From: Halichondria panicea
Lineage: Eukaryota; Porifera; Demospongiae; Suberitida; Halichondriidae
Reading direction: 5' to 3'
NCBI RefSeq assembly: GCF_963675165.1
Contig: NC_087385.1
Coordinates: forward strand, 2,480,501 to 2,544,500
DNA length: 64,000 nt
How positions within the stretch are numbered: position 1 is the stretch's first letter; every line of letters begins with the position of its first letter. Made by a program: the position numbers and the translations under genes. The notes beneath the pieces were generated by a model that did not search any database, was not told where the DNA came from, and saw only the letters and a program-made list of their open reading frames with translations. Of this stretch, positions 34,996 through 44,913 are shown one piece after another.

Positions 34996-35719
34996 TTCTC
35001 CTCTACTATCTATGATAGTACTGTAAACACATTACATCATCAACTTCCTTCCCACACGGTCACATTCCATGTATAATTATAGTAATTGCAATATTCTGGG
35101 TAACTTGGCTGTAACCAAAGTTATAACCACATGCATACATGTAACCAGGAGCCCAGGACACTCCTGACATGATGTAGCTAATGATTATGAACACTGGAGC
35201 ACTGTACAGTGTACACCATAATGACTTTGCACAGCCTCAGAGCAACTCCATATGACAATGAAATTCAATGGAGAATGGTGTTACTGTATCAAAGTGTCCG
35301 GGTTCTCATTTCGAGATAACATTACACCCATATCATGCAACTTATTAGCCTCGATCCCAGGCCGCACTGAAGGCCTTGTGAATGAGGCTAACAACTATAA
35401 AGCTAATGTTGCATGCAGTAATGCATGTTGCTTCTCTTCCCACCACACTGACACCGCCACCCCCTGTGATATGATGACACTTGTTTGATATAATTATAGG
35501 GAAACTTGCAAAATAATTATAATACTGCAATTCAAGGTCAATAATACTGTGGTTACAAATGTGGTCACAGCCAAGTTACACAGAGAATTCAAGTTTTACT
35601 GAACAAGTTTGTTTGTCCAATTCCCTGTGAAAGCAATAATTATTATGAACTGAACCCAATATGAAATGAATAATGAAAAGCATAGTTGTTTGACATTGTC
35701 ACCTATCTATTAAAGAATC
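34996..35719. other. Spacer between the two CARD-like genes
   Basis: Holds the upstream region of copy 1 and a TAGCCTCGATCCCAGGCC hairpin at 35343-35391. No exon recognised. Confidence 0.45.
35343..35391. repeat. TAGCCTCG(A/T)TCCCAGGC hairpin
   Basis: TTAGCCTCGATCCCAGGCC at the left and GAATGAGGCTAA at the right form an inverted pair about 47 bases long. Confidence 0.6.
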
Positions 35720-37369
35720 CTAGCTTAATTGCCTAAGTTTTATGAATCCAACTTCATGCGTTAAATTATGTTCCTGTGCTATTTCCATTGCTTGCTCAGC
35801 ATATGCACTGGCTTTCTCTATTTTATCATCTGTTCTGTACACATCTGAGCATGTCATGAAATAGAGACACCTGGTTCTGGGCCGCATGTGTTGTTGATCA
35901 ATTTCCCTCAGCAATATCTTAGCATCTTCTCTGTTCACCTGAGACACTTCTTCTGTACTCTTCCCAGGGCTACGAACAGACGATCCAACATAGGCCTGAG
36001 CAAGACGAATCTGGCAAAACTGAATAATTTTCGTTCCATAATCTTGTTCGGTTGCTAAACTAAGCACAAACTTAAACGAGTTTATGGTTCGTTTTTCTTC
36101 TCCTATTGATTTATTCTCACAATCTAGGAGAATGCAGCCGAGCATGAAGCTTGCTAGCATGTTTTCCTCTCCTGGTTCACAGTTCGCTATTAAGCTGAAG
36201 GCTGTATCAAGGTGCTTCCTTGATTCGTGAAGATCCCCAAGGAGCTTGTATAGCCGCGATAGGACCCACTCACATCGTCCCTCCAAAACTTGTGGGTTGC
36301 TATCCTGATCGTACAATTGTGTGCACATTTTCCTGGCTCGTTTCACTCTAAGAAGTACTTCTTCAGATTTTTTACTTAAAACATACGGATTACAGCTCTC
36401 TAAGAGAAGAGCGATTTTCATCTCCAAAGATATTTCTGGAGACATTAGTTCTCGTTGTATTATTTCTTCTGCAGCCGTCCACGACGCTTGACCACCTGTT
36501 TGGTGTTTTTCTCTAATTGTTGCCATTGTTTGTATGTAGCTGTAAGTTGTGATACCTTTAGGTGTCTCTAAGAAGGATGGATATCGTTTGGTGACTGCTG
36601 TAGTACTTGTACTTTCACTGAATGATGTCGCGTCCGTGGATGCCCTTCTCTTCATTGAGTCTCTTGGTACTAGTAAAAACTTCTTCAGATCAGTATGCAC
36701 CTTTGAACTAAGACACTTTCGAACAAATATAGAGTGTGCAGTTGGCCCTTTGGTCTTGAGAATAGTTAGAAGCATCTTTGCTTTATCTTGTTTAGTGTTT
36801 TGTGGATTTCGGAGCTTCTCTCTTTCATTGTCAGTGACAAGTTTCTCTTCTATAAGATACGGTTCCAAATCCGTTACATCCAGCTCCTTCACCACCATTT
36901 TTACATTCTTCTGTATTTTATCAAGTATTATCTCAGAATCTAATAGTATTGTTTCATCTGCTGCAAACTGAACGCCCCTAAGCAATGAGACAATGTACCA
37001 GTGCCCCATGTGTTCTGTGTCCTCCTCAAGGTTACTGAGAAAATCAAAGTACGCACTTTTATTTTTTACTTCCTCGTACAGGAGCTTTGCTTTTTTTCGT
37101 CTTGTTAAGCGAACATCCATGCATTCTTCATCGAGCTCAAACTGATCAAGCAATGAATATAGTTGCGATGGATCAAGGCTATCAAGAATGGATTTTTGAT
37201 GTTTCGCCATGTTCTCTTTGACAGTATCCTCTGCAATCACTGAGCTACTTCTAGTGCCAGGAGAAAATCTGCTCTTCATAAAAATTGTGTGTGGCATTGC
37301 AGTTGTAGGGATTCCAACTGTCAAATTAGAGCCCTGGCCGCCCCACTGATATTGTCCACTTGCCTGCAT
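35720..37369 (-). CDS. CARD-like (death-fold) protein with TPR-like repeats, copy 2
   Basis: Single-exon frame of 549 residues, a close paralogue of the gene at 33655-34995 in the same orientation. After a Gly/Ser/Thr-rich N-terminus, the CARD-like unit spans about residues 48-140 (ENMAKHQKSILDSLDPSQLY, LTRRKKAKLLYEEV, FLSNLEEDTEHMGH). The second death-fold-like unit is at about 150-232 (VVKELDVTDLEPYLIEEKLV, MLLTILKTKGPTAHSIFV). TPR-like helices follow to the end, including a last pair absent from copy 1 (RCLYFMTCSDVYRTDDK, ASAYAEQAMEIAQEHNL). The two copies are identical over phrases such as FLSNLEEDTEHMGH but diverge strongly between domains. The start ATG at 37369 is the first in frame. 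Confidence 0.78.
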   Translation of the reverse strand: MQASGQYQWGGQGSNLTVGIPTTAMPHTIFMKSRFSPGTRSSSVIAEDTVKENMAKHQKSILDSLDPSQLYSLLDQFELDEECMDVRLTRRKKAKLLYEEVKNKSAYFDFLSNLEEDTEHMGHWYIVSLLRGVQFAADETILLDSEIILDKIQKNVKMVVKELDVTDLEPYLIEEKLVTDNEREKLRNPQNTKQDKAKMLLTILKTKGPTAHSIFVRKCLSSKVHTDLKKFLLVPRDSMKRRASTDATSFSESTSTTAVTKRYPSFLETPKGITTYSYIQTMATIREKHQTGGQASWTAAEEIIQRELMSPEISLEMKIALLLESCNPYVLSKKSEEVLLRVKRARKMCTQLYDQDSNPQVLEGRCEWVLSRLYKLLGDLHESRKHLDTAFSLIANCEPGEENMLASFMLGCILLDCENKSIGEEKRTINSFKFVLSLATEQDYGTKIIQFCQIRLAQAYVGSSVRSPGKSTEEVSQVNREDAKILLREIDQQHMRPRTRCLYFMTCSDVYRTDDKIEKASAYAEQAMEIAQEHNLTHEVGFIKLRQLS

Positions 37370-37435
37370 AGTCTAGTAAGTTCATCAAGGTCAGAGGCTA
37401 CAACTTCACTTCCTTTTGGTTAACTTCTAAGAGTT

Positions 37436-37618
37436 CCACCTTAGAGTGTAATCAACTGTCATGACTGTCATAGTGTTACACCATAGATCTATGGGTCAAA
37501 CACCTTAGAGTGTAATCAACTGTCATGACTGTCATAGTGCTACACCATAGATCTATGAGTCAAACACCTTAGAGTGTAATCAACTGTCATGACTGTCATA
37601 GTGTTACACATGCATCAA
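37436..37618. repeat. 64-bp tandem repeat, about 2.8 copies
   Basis: Unit start TTAGAGTGTAATCAACTGTC at 37441, 37505 and 37569; each also holds ATGACTGTCATAGTG and most hold CACCATAGATCTATG. It sits between the second CARD-like gene and ORC6, upstream of the former. Confidence 0.9.
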
Positions 37619-37709
37619 ACAAGCAACAGATGATACAACAATCAATCGCCTTTTTCTTCCATAACAATATCCATGTAATTGAAAATCTTAGCACAACAAA
37701 AATAATGTA

Positions 37710-40319
37710 TTACGAGTTTAATGTCTGATCAGTCAATTGTTTCTTTGCCTCCCTTAAAATGGCATCTTTCCACTTGAGGTAAGTGTCATCAGTTGGGTCA
37801 CTCTGAATCCTACTGTGGAATGATTCCCTACCGATGTGCTTCGTGACGGATGGCTTGGAGTTATGATCAACTGGCATGTCTGTAAAAAGTAAATAATGGT
37901 TCTGAAATGTCACAACATAATTAGGATGATAAAAGGACCCTTGGAATATATACACCTCTCGACAATACAAAGTTTTTGTTTAATAATTAGCATTACATAG
38001 AAAACATACAATCTGTGTCTTGTGTTTACTTCACAGACTGTTGACATCAAACTTACCAATTGTGGTCTCTGTGTCTTTTACTTTTGAAATTGTGATGGCT
38101 TTGCTCTTCTTTCCTTGTTTAAAAGCATCTATATATGCAAACGAATAGTAAATAATATTGAGTGTATTATACGGTCTGTAAAATATATGGGACAGAGGTT
38201 TCTGCACCTAAACCATGTGCCGGTACGTATGTACATGTAGTATGGTGGCTAGTAAGTGGGATGGTTAATCTACAGTTCATATGCAGTCTTGTATACCAAT
38301 ATCTTTGGGTGCACACTGGTTGATCTCCTCCAGCACATTCAGGAACATAGCTCTTGTGCTTTGAGAAGCTCCTTGATACTTACTCTTGTTACAGTGAATC
38401 TTCAATAACCTGGTCAACCAATAAAACGTATAATGCTTATGAGGCATCCAAAAAATTGTGATACCATAATTATATCTTCTAATTTATCAGACACTTCTAA
38501 TTATCCCGGACACTCTTCTGGGCAATTTTCGTTGTTCTATAATACAACAGACACTCTGATGCTACTAAATATCCAGACAATACCTTGAAAAGTTGAGTTA
38601 CATTCATAGCTGGCCAGTAATACTTAGAGTGCTGCAGTTAGATAGCTTTGAGTAGCTATTGAGTAGTTAGTTTTAGATTGCTATTGCAACTATTCAGTTG
38701 CACACTGTTCTAGCTAGCTCGCATGCAGCTGCATGCTTGTTCTAATTATTCCGGACACTTCGCATGCTCTATAAAAATCTGTTCCAATTATACCCAGACA
38801 ATTTCCAAAATCAATAATTTTTTGCTGTCCGATAAATTAGAACATAATTATACGGTACTTTATAATGTCCTATTATATATTATATATTGACATTGTAGGT
38901 AAGCTAGGATGTGTATATTGAAGGTATATACCGTATTGCAGGTAAATTTGGCGAATGAGGCACTATTGGCGATTTTTACATTTGACGATATGCAGCATCG
39001 TGCGATCTACTGGGACTGAGTAAATATGGCAACCATTACCTTCATTCGTCATTCCCCAAATTGTCAAATTGATCCGCTATACGGTAACTGCACAAGAGTT
39101 TAAGCCACTAATGCACCCTACATGACTTGCAAATGAGAACCACAAATACAACTGACATTAATACTCCAGTGTCAACAGTGTGATTTTTTTTATGCTCATA
39201 CAGGTAGTCAGTTGTGGCAGACTGGCAGGCGGGTGATCATTCGGTACAAGATTAGTAATTGTCAATCAACTGTTAGTTAGGTCAATGAAGGAGCTCACTT
39301 GCAGGCGCAGTAGAGGGCAGCTGCAGGGTAAAGAGGTTTGGTCAGGTCCAGAGCTTCTTTCTGGGCAGCTGTGTACTTTCCGTCGATACGCTCTCTATAT
39401 CTACACAATGAACAATCAATCATGGATCTCAGGTGAAGGTCTAAACAGAGATGTGACCCTCAGCATGGGGCATCTAGAATTGTGACAATATACCACAGAA
39501 CATTATGATGTCAGGCTTTCAATGAACCCATGAGATAAAACGATTAAAAGCAAGGCATAGGTACATTATAGGCTAGCTAATCATGGCTGATATACTTCAC
39601 TGATATACTTCATTAGCCTCGTTCCCGGCACGACTTTTCTCTATTGTAAGGCTAGAAAAATTGGCCTGGGAAGAGGCTAAGAGTTTATAGACTACAGCAA
39701 ATGCACAACAAAATGGCTTGTGATCTATTTAATCTATGATTAAAACGTCTGCATTACCTCTTCAATATCTCATCTGCCAGTGCCTCCCCCTCAAAGTTGC
39801 CGAACCTCATCGCCAGTTCCTTCACCCCCACCTGTCCGGCGACATTGAGCAACTTCTCTACCAGCTGGTAGGTGCTCAGGTAACCCCTGGGTTGTTGGCC
39901 AGATAAACACTGCAGCTGCTTCTATAAGTGTGGGAGAGTAAGATCACATTGAGAAGTATTCGTTTGACTTTTGCACCTCTACATTGCGGGGAGTGTAGAT
40001 TTAGATCTATGTTTGAGGCTATAGCTATCATCAGTGCTGACATACCCCACCCTCTGATTTGTACAGACACCTAGACATCTAGGTGCATAATGATTGTAAG
40101 TAGAAGTGTTGCTTGGAGCTGACTTTTTATCCCTCTCACTTTGTTCACTGGCTCTCCCAGCTTCACACAGGCCAAGTCGATGCACACCAGTGTGAGGGAG
40201 GGCTCAGTTCTCAGAGAAGAAGAGCATTTGACCTCTGCCAGTCTATGGTACTCTTCTGCTTGTTCTGTCACAGCTCCTGGGAGTTTTAGTCGCCTGGAAT
40301 AGGACCTCACTTGGTTCAT
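37710..40319 (-). CDS. ORC6: Origin recognition complex subunit 6
   Basis: Smallest ORC subunit, needed to load MCM at replication origins. Exons: 40319-40140, 39921-39758, 39394-39299, 38409-38297, 38128-38057, 37879-37710; 795 nt, 264 residues (human 252), phases consistent. Seen: AEEYHRLAEVKC (human AEEYLRLSRVKC), LVCIDLACVKLG, LSGQ...YLSTYQLVEKLL, VGVKELAMRFGN, LYPAAALYCACKLLKI, RAMFLNVLEEI, and the C-terminal YLKWKDAILREA (human YEEWKRKILENA), which in relatives contacts ORC3. The ATG at 40319 fits the family start. An in-frame ATG 20 codons upstream (40379) lies in the end of the Ginger transposon, which begins 54 bases before the ORC6 ATG. Confidence 0.92.
38929..39086. repeat. TACCGTATAGCGGG-group MITE in ORC6 intron 3
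   Basis: Left end TACCGTATTGCAGGTAAATTTG; right end AATTGATCCGCTATACGGTA. The interior has GGCACTATTGGCGATTTTTAC, also seen reversed at 45632-45834. Confidence 0.7.
39609..39682. repeat. TAGCCTCGTTCCC hairpin
   Basis: TTAGCCTCGTTCCCGGC and GGCCTGGGAAGAGGCTAA are inverted partners. It lies in ORC6 intron 2. Confidence 0.65.
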
Positions 40320-40369
40320 CTTCAGCTTCTCTAGAGATTGATGATCTTTACCCGTTGTAACAGCGTTGA

Positions 40370-40373
40370 CCGG
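40370..40373. other. Left target-site duplication CCGG of Ginger element
   Basis: CCGG immediately outside the left terminus; its twin is at 44811-44814. Confidence 0.85.
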
Positions 40374-40540
40374 TGTCATAGGAATGAATGACTCCCCTAA
40401 ATAATGACTCCCGGTCACTCCTACCTAGGCACCAGTGACTCCCGGTCACTCACGCCTAGGAATAAATGACTCCCCCGGTCACTGACTCCTAGTCACGAAT
40501 GACTCCCCCCTGGAAAAAATGACTCCCCCGAAATTTATAT
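40374..40540. repeat. Left terminal inverted repeat with ATGACTCCC motifs
   Basis: About 165 bases with at least six copies of TGACTCCC interspersed with CGGTCACT and CCTAGG. The first 30 or so bases match the right end closely; further in, the similarity continues only as shared motifs. Confidence 0.8.
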
Positions 40541-40959
40541 ATGAACACTGATCCATAGAGCTAAAGAGACTTCAGGGGCTATACTAAGTACATGCATCCT
40601 CAAAACCTGTCACAGTGTGACTATACAATCAAGCTCAAGACTGTTATCAGGACTGCATGCATGCTATCTGTGAGAGACCTGTTTAATACATAGTATGACT
40701 ATAATTACAGCTGTTCCTTATATACTGTAAACTGGTTCAGTTTAGCTATTAGTACCTATAGTACTTATACTACATTGTACACTCTGTTCACATTTTCACA
40801 CGTCTCACGGTCACTGTAAAGCAAAACTTATAATACAACAACATCCATCAAAATAACAAATAGATCTACAGTGCATGAAAAACAAACAAAACAACAGTGC
40901 AAATTAACAGTGTATAAACAAAAACAGCTAGTGGAAGATAACGAAATGCTAAAAAAATT

Positions 40960-43900
40960 CTATCTAGATCTACAAGTAGGACAAAACCAATCTCCAAGTG
41001 GAGATACTTTAATACGAACACATTTATAATGATACCACACAGTACATGTGTCGCACTGGACCATTTCATCATAACAGTCAGGGCGGAGACAAGGGCAGTA
41101 TATCGTAATTACTATGCTGGAAAATCTTTCTGGTCTCTTGCGGCTACTAACATCTTTTGACTTTGGAAATCTTCTGAGTTTCTCATTTTCAAAGCAACGC
41201 ACAAGATGTGGCCTCATTTTGTCTTCATTTAGGGTGATGGTATCCAGATTGTCTCCTTGCAATGCGTGGTATGCAGCGGCAATTGCAAACAAACCACAGT
41301 TGTTACTGCCACTGCTCTGCTGTTGAATGGAGGCCACAGATAGTAACAGCCCATTGTGCGCTATTAAAGGCTTATACATCTGTGCGATTTGCAGCTCAGC
41401 ACTTGGCTCCAGGTCTTTCCCATATTGGAAGCAGCTATCAAAGAGGAAAAGTTCCCCCTTGATGAGTGCTGTCGCAATCCAGTGATGCCTCTCTGTTACA
41501 AAGAATATCTGCACGGCTGTATAGGATATATATGATATAATTATTATACGGTACGGCCAAGGATGAGGATGAGGTATAATTATACCAATACTATAATAAT
41601 ACTACTATTAATTTAAGTAGAAATTATACCTGTGGCTTCACTACTAGTGACTGCAGGAAAGGACATCTTCTGAACCAGAAGAGTAGAATAACAGCCTTCA
41701 ATATTTGGAAATTGCATTCGCATCAGTTTGTGCGCAGCATACATATGACGGTCAGAAAGCATCCCGCTCTCAGCAAGAACTACATCCTTGTCTCCCGTCC
41801 TCAGGTCCAAATCCTTCACCCAGTAACTTGAATTCTGTCGAATGTGCACACAATAATTATAATGAACGGTTTATAGTGTGCATGCACATAATTATTAATA
41901 ATAATTGTAATTAACGATAGCTCCTGTTAACAAGTATATAACTATATACCTTTCTTGTTACAGATTGAGTAGTCCTTTGCTTCTTCAAAGGTGGCTCCAT
42001 AGAGGATGCAGTCTTAACCTGAGAGAAGGGGGCGTCTCGCTTGCGAGAGGAGTGAGCATCTGGCTTGTGAGAGGAGGGGACGTCTGGCTTGTGAGAGGAG
42101 GGAGCGGCTGGCTTGTGAGAGGAGGGGACGTCTGGCTTGTGAGAGGAGGGAGCGGCTGGCTTGTGAGAGGAGGGGACGTCTGGCTTGTGAGAGGAGGGGA
42201 CGTCTGGCTTGTGAGAGGAGGGAGCGGCTGGCTTGTGAGAGGAGGGGACGTCTGGCTTGTGAGAGGAGGGAGCGGCTGGCTTGTGAGAGGAGGGGACGTC
42301 TGGCTTGTGAGAGGAGGGAGCGGCTGGCTTGTGAGAGGAGGGGGCGTCTGGCTTGTGAGAAGAGGGAAAATCACAATTTTTTTCCCACAGCTTCTAAAAA
42401 TGGAGTGTATAATTATAAAGAAACATGAAACATTAAATTAATATCGTAAAGAGAAATGTAATGTAATTATAATTAGCTTCAAAATCTAGAGACACATGCA
42501 TTATACCTTGCTTGGGTCTTTCATAGGAGTACTCGTCAAAGAAGGGTTAAACTGATCGAGAGATTCATCGTGATGGTTGTCTGATAATTCGGAAGGATCC
42601 GAGAGAGAACTATGTTGATCAAAGATAGGTTTTTCGGAGTCTGAGCCATGGTAATGCTTTAACCGCTGTTGGTTAACAGCCTTTTTTAAGGTCTTTCCAG
42701 TCTTAGGGTTGGCAATCTTAAAGACTCCCTTGTCCAAGCACTCCACCACCGTGTATGGGCCTAACCACCGAGGCTTCAGCTTGTCTCCCTTCTTACATTC
42801 CCTGGCTGAATTCCTCAGCCAGACCAAAGTCCCAGTCTTAAACACCTATATAATTAGAAAAATGACATGGCTATGACATTAAACGAGTAATGAAAATAGC
42901 CATGCTACGCTCATACAATGATATAGCCTGCTCACCCTCTTGTCTGCATGCTTCCGATCATAGTACATCTTGTCCTTTTCTTGGGCATTGTCAATGTTCT
43001 TCTTGGCTTTGCTGTGGATATCATCCTTTAACTTTGTAACAGCTCGAGCATGGGTCATAATGGCACTAATGTCCCAGCTCTGCTCAAGTTCACCCTCGCT
43101 GCCTAACTCCAGTTGAATAGGGAGTACAGGTTTCCTGCATGTGGAATGTTATAACAATAATGCATGCATGCCAGATTATCATGTAATTATTATAATAATT
43201 ATAATTATGAACAACTCACCGACAGAACATCAACTCGAAAGGTGAATACTTCGTTGCCTTTTGCTTACTCGTCCTATAAGCAAAGAGAATAGCGGGCAAG
43301 TGGTAGTCCCAGTCGGTCTGTGAGTCATTCACATATTTGAGTAGTGCTGTTTGAAGTGTTTGATTGAAACGTTCAGTTAGCCCGTTGGTTTGTGGGTGGT
43401 AAGCTGAAGTGACCCTGTGCTCTGTTCCAGTGAATCGAAAAAGCTCTGTGTTGACCTGATTAACAAACTCACGGCCTTGGTCCGATATCAGCACCTCACA
43501 AAACCCAAACCTGCGTGCATGTATAACCATAATCATTAAATACGTGTTATTATAATTATGTGTAGAGATGCATGTGATTACAATTTCACACACATGCATA
43601 GCTTACCGACAAAACAAGTTGTACAGGAACATTGCCACTCCAAATGCAGTTTTGTCAGGGAGTGGGGCTGCTTCAGCCCATTTGCTAAAATAATCGACCA
43701 ATGTTACCACATATTTGCTGCCATTGGGTGTAATCGGCAAAGGTCCTATCAAGTCTATGCCAACCTATAAAGTGAATTACATAATTATAATTAATATATG
43801 ATTGTGCTCAAAACAAATAATTATTATGCAATGCCATAAAAATTATAGTGTACATATACCTGATGCCAGACTTTGGGTTGTACAGATATCGGATGGAGTT

Positions 43901-44384
43901 TGGCATTTGTCTTTACAAATGCTGGGTTCATTCTCTGGCACTGGCTGCAGTTCTTTACATACTCTCGAATCTCCTCCACCATCGACTTCCAGTAGAATCT
44001 AGAACATATCTTGTCTATAGTTCTATCTCTTCCAAAGTGGCCACCAGCTGTTCCTGCATGCATGCGTATAATAGATTACAAGCATACATAATTACATACA
44101 TGCTCTATTACCTACTATTATCATTTTACCAAAGCCATAATAATTATTATACCTGCATGGCAATCTTCGAGGATTCTTGATTTCTCCTCATTGCTGCGCA
44201 CACATATCCTCCAGTCAGCTGCATCAGCAGCTTTGGTGTGCTTCTTGTAATATAGGCTACCATTTTCAAACTTAAAGTTCTGCCTGCATTTTCTTCTAAA
44301 GTTTGCCTTCTCTGTTTTGCTGTTAATAGTAGGAGGGTATTCTCCTTTTCGTAAATAGTTTTCAATCTCTTGTAAATTCTCCAT
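40960..44384 (-). CDS. Ginger integrase-type transposase fused to Ulp1-like protease and PHD finger
   Basis: DDE transposase of the element. Exons with GT-AG borders and matching phases: 44384-44153, 44053-43860, 43764-43607, 43510-43220, 43134-42936, 42845-42507, 42393-41950, 41834-41630, 41516-40960; 2619 nt, 872 residues. Domains in order: integrase zinc-binding HHCC region (HFGRDRTIDKICSRFYW, CSQCQRMN); DDE catalytic core (VGIDLIGPLPIT, ISDQGREF, NGLTERFNQT); GPY/F module (KPRWLGPYTVVE); a repetitive hydrophilic linker of 8-residue SSHKPDVP units ending in a basic PPLKKQRTT segment; a C48/Ulp1-like cysteine protease (HHWIATAL, FDSCF, SNNCGLFAIA supply His, Asp and Cys); and a C-terminal PHD finger (CDTCTVWYHYKCV, WFCPTC). 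Ulp1 and PHD additions have been reported in some Ginger proteins (from memory). The start ATG is the first in frame. Confidence 0.82.
42040..42365 (-). repeat. 24-bp coding minisatellite in Ginger linker
   Basis: About 13 units of GAGGAGGGGACGTCTGGCTT-type sequence, alternating mainly between two variants (GACGTC and GCGGC cores). On the coding strand they give 8-residue units SSHKPDVP and SSHKPAAP. Every unit keeps the frame. Confidence 0.9.
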
Positions 44385-44702
44385 TTCTTGCTGCCTTCTT
44401 CAAATGACATGACTGTGAACGATCACTGGTTTTATACCATAGATCTAGCTGTCACTTGCTGTCAACTACAGGATAGAACAATTAACCTTGCAACTCTGCT
44501 CTTCACACATTTATAGGTCTACATTCCAGCTGTCACTTGCTGTCTACTACAGGATGAACACTTGCTTCATTGCTACCTTGCATGCTACTACTAACCTTGC
44601 TCTTCATCCTGCATGGCTCTTCATTCTCTACTATATGTCTATGAGGAGTGCATGAATGTACTCTTGCTACTATATACTTACATTGATGGCAACATTGGCG
44701 GA

Positions 44703-44810
44703 ACAAACATGTGCATAGGGGAGTCATTTATTCCTGGGGGAGTCACCCACACCTTAGGCAGGAATGACCGGGGAGTCACTCCCACCGGGGAGTCATTCAT
44801 TCCTCTGACA
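44703..44810. repeat. Right terminal inverted repeat of Ginger element
   Basis: Read inward it starts TGTCAGAGGAATGAATGACT, then CCCCGGTGGGAGTGACTCCC and further TGACTCCC units, mirroring the left end. Confidence 0.8.
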
Positions 44811-44814
44811 CCGG
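44811..44814. other. Right target-site duplication CCGG of Ginger element
   Basis: Exact twin of 40370-40373. Confidence 0.85.
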
Positions 44815-44913
44815 CAGACTGCCATGTTAGCTTTGAAGATTGAAGGTAGATAACTAGTCTAAACTTGCTGAGTGTACCATACCTATACTGTGCAAAGCTC
44901 GGATACAAGCACG

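Larger units (their letters stand above)
40374..44810 (-). mobile_element. Ginger-type DNA transposon, apparently complete
   Basis: A 4437-bp element with inverted termini TGTCATAGGAATGAATGACT (left) and its partner ending AGTCATTCATTCCTCTGACA (right). It is flanked by the 4-bp duplication CCGG. TGT...ACA ends, a 4-bp duplication and a Gypsy-like DDE integrase without gag, protease or reverse transcriptase are the hallmarks of the Ginger superfamily. The ends hold several ATGACTCCC repeats (40385-40535 and 44715-44800), likely transposase-binding sites. One multi-exon gene fills the interior. The intact frames and exact duplication suggest a young copy. It sits in the former ORC6-CIAPIN1 promoter. 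Confidence 0.9.

Noticed and set aside
41985-42374. Long open frames of TSQTSPPL-type repeats on the minus strand and WLVRGGDV repeats on the plus strand
   Set aside because: They are other frames of the 24-bp repeat. The frame that joins in phase to the neighbouring Ginger exons reads SSHKPDVP.
40374-44810. Reading this block as a Gypsy-type LTR retrotransposon because its integrase, HHCC and GPY/F modules are Gypsy-like
   Set aside because: The ends are short inverted repeats, not direct LTRs. There is no gag, protease of the retroviral type, or reverse transcriptase, and the gene is split by introns. A 4-bp CCGG duplication and TGT...ACA ends fit Ginger DNA transposons.
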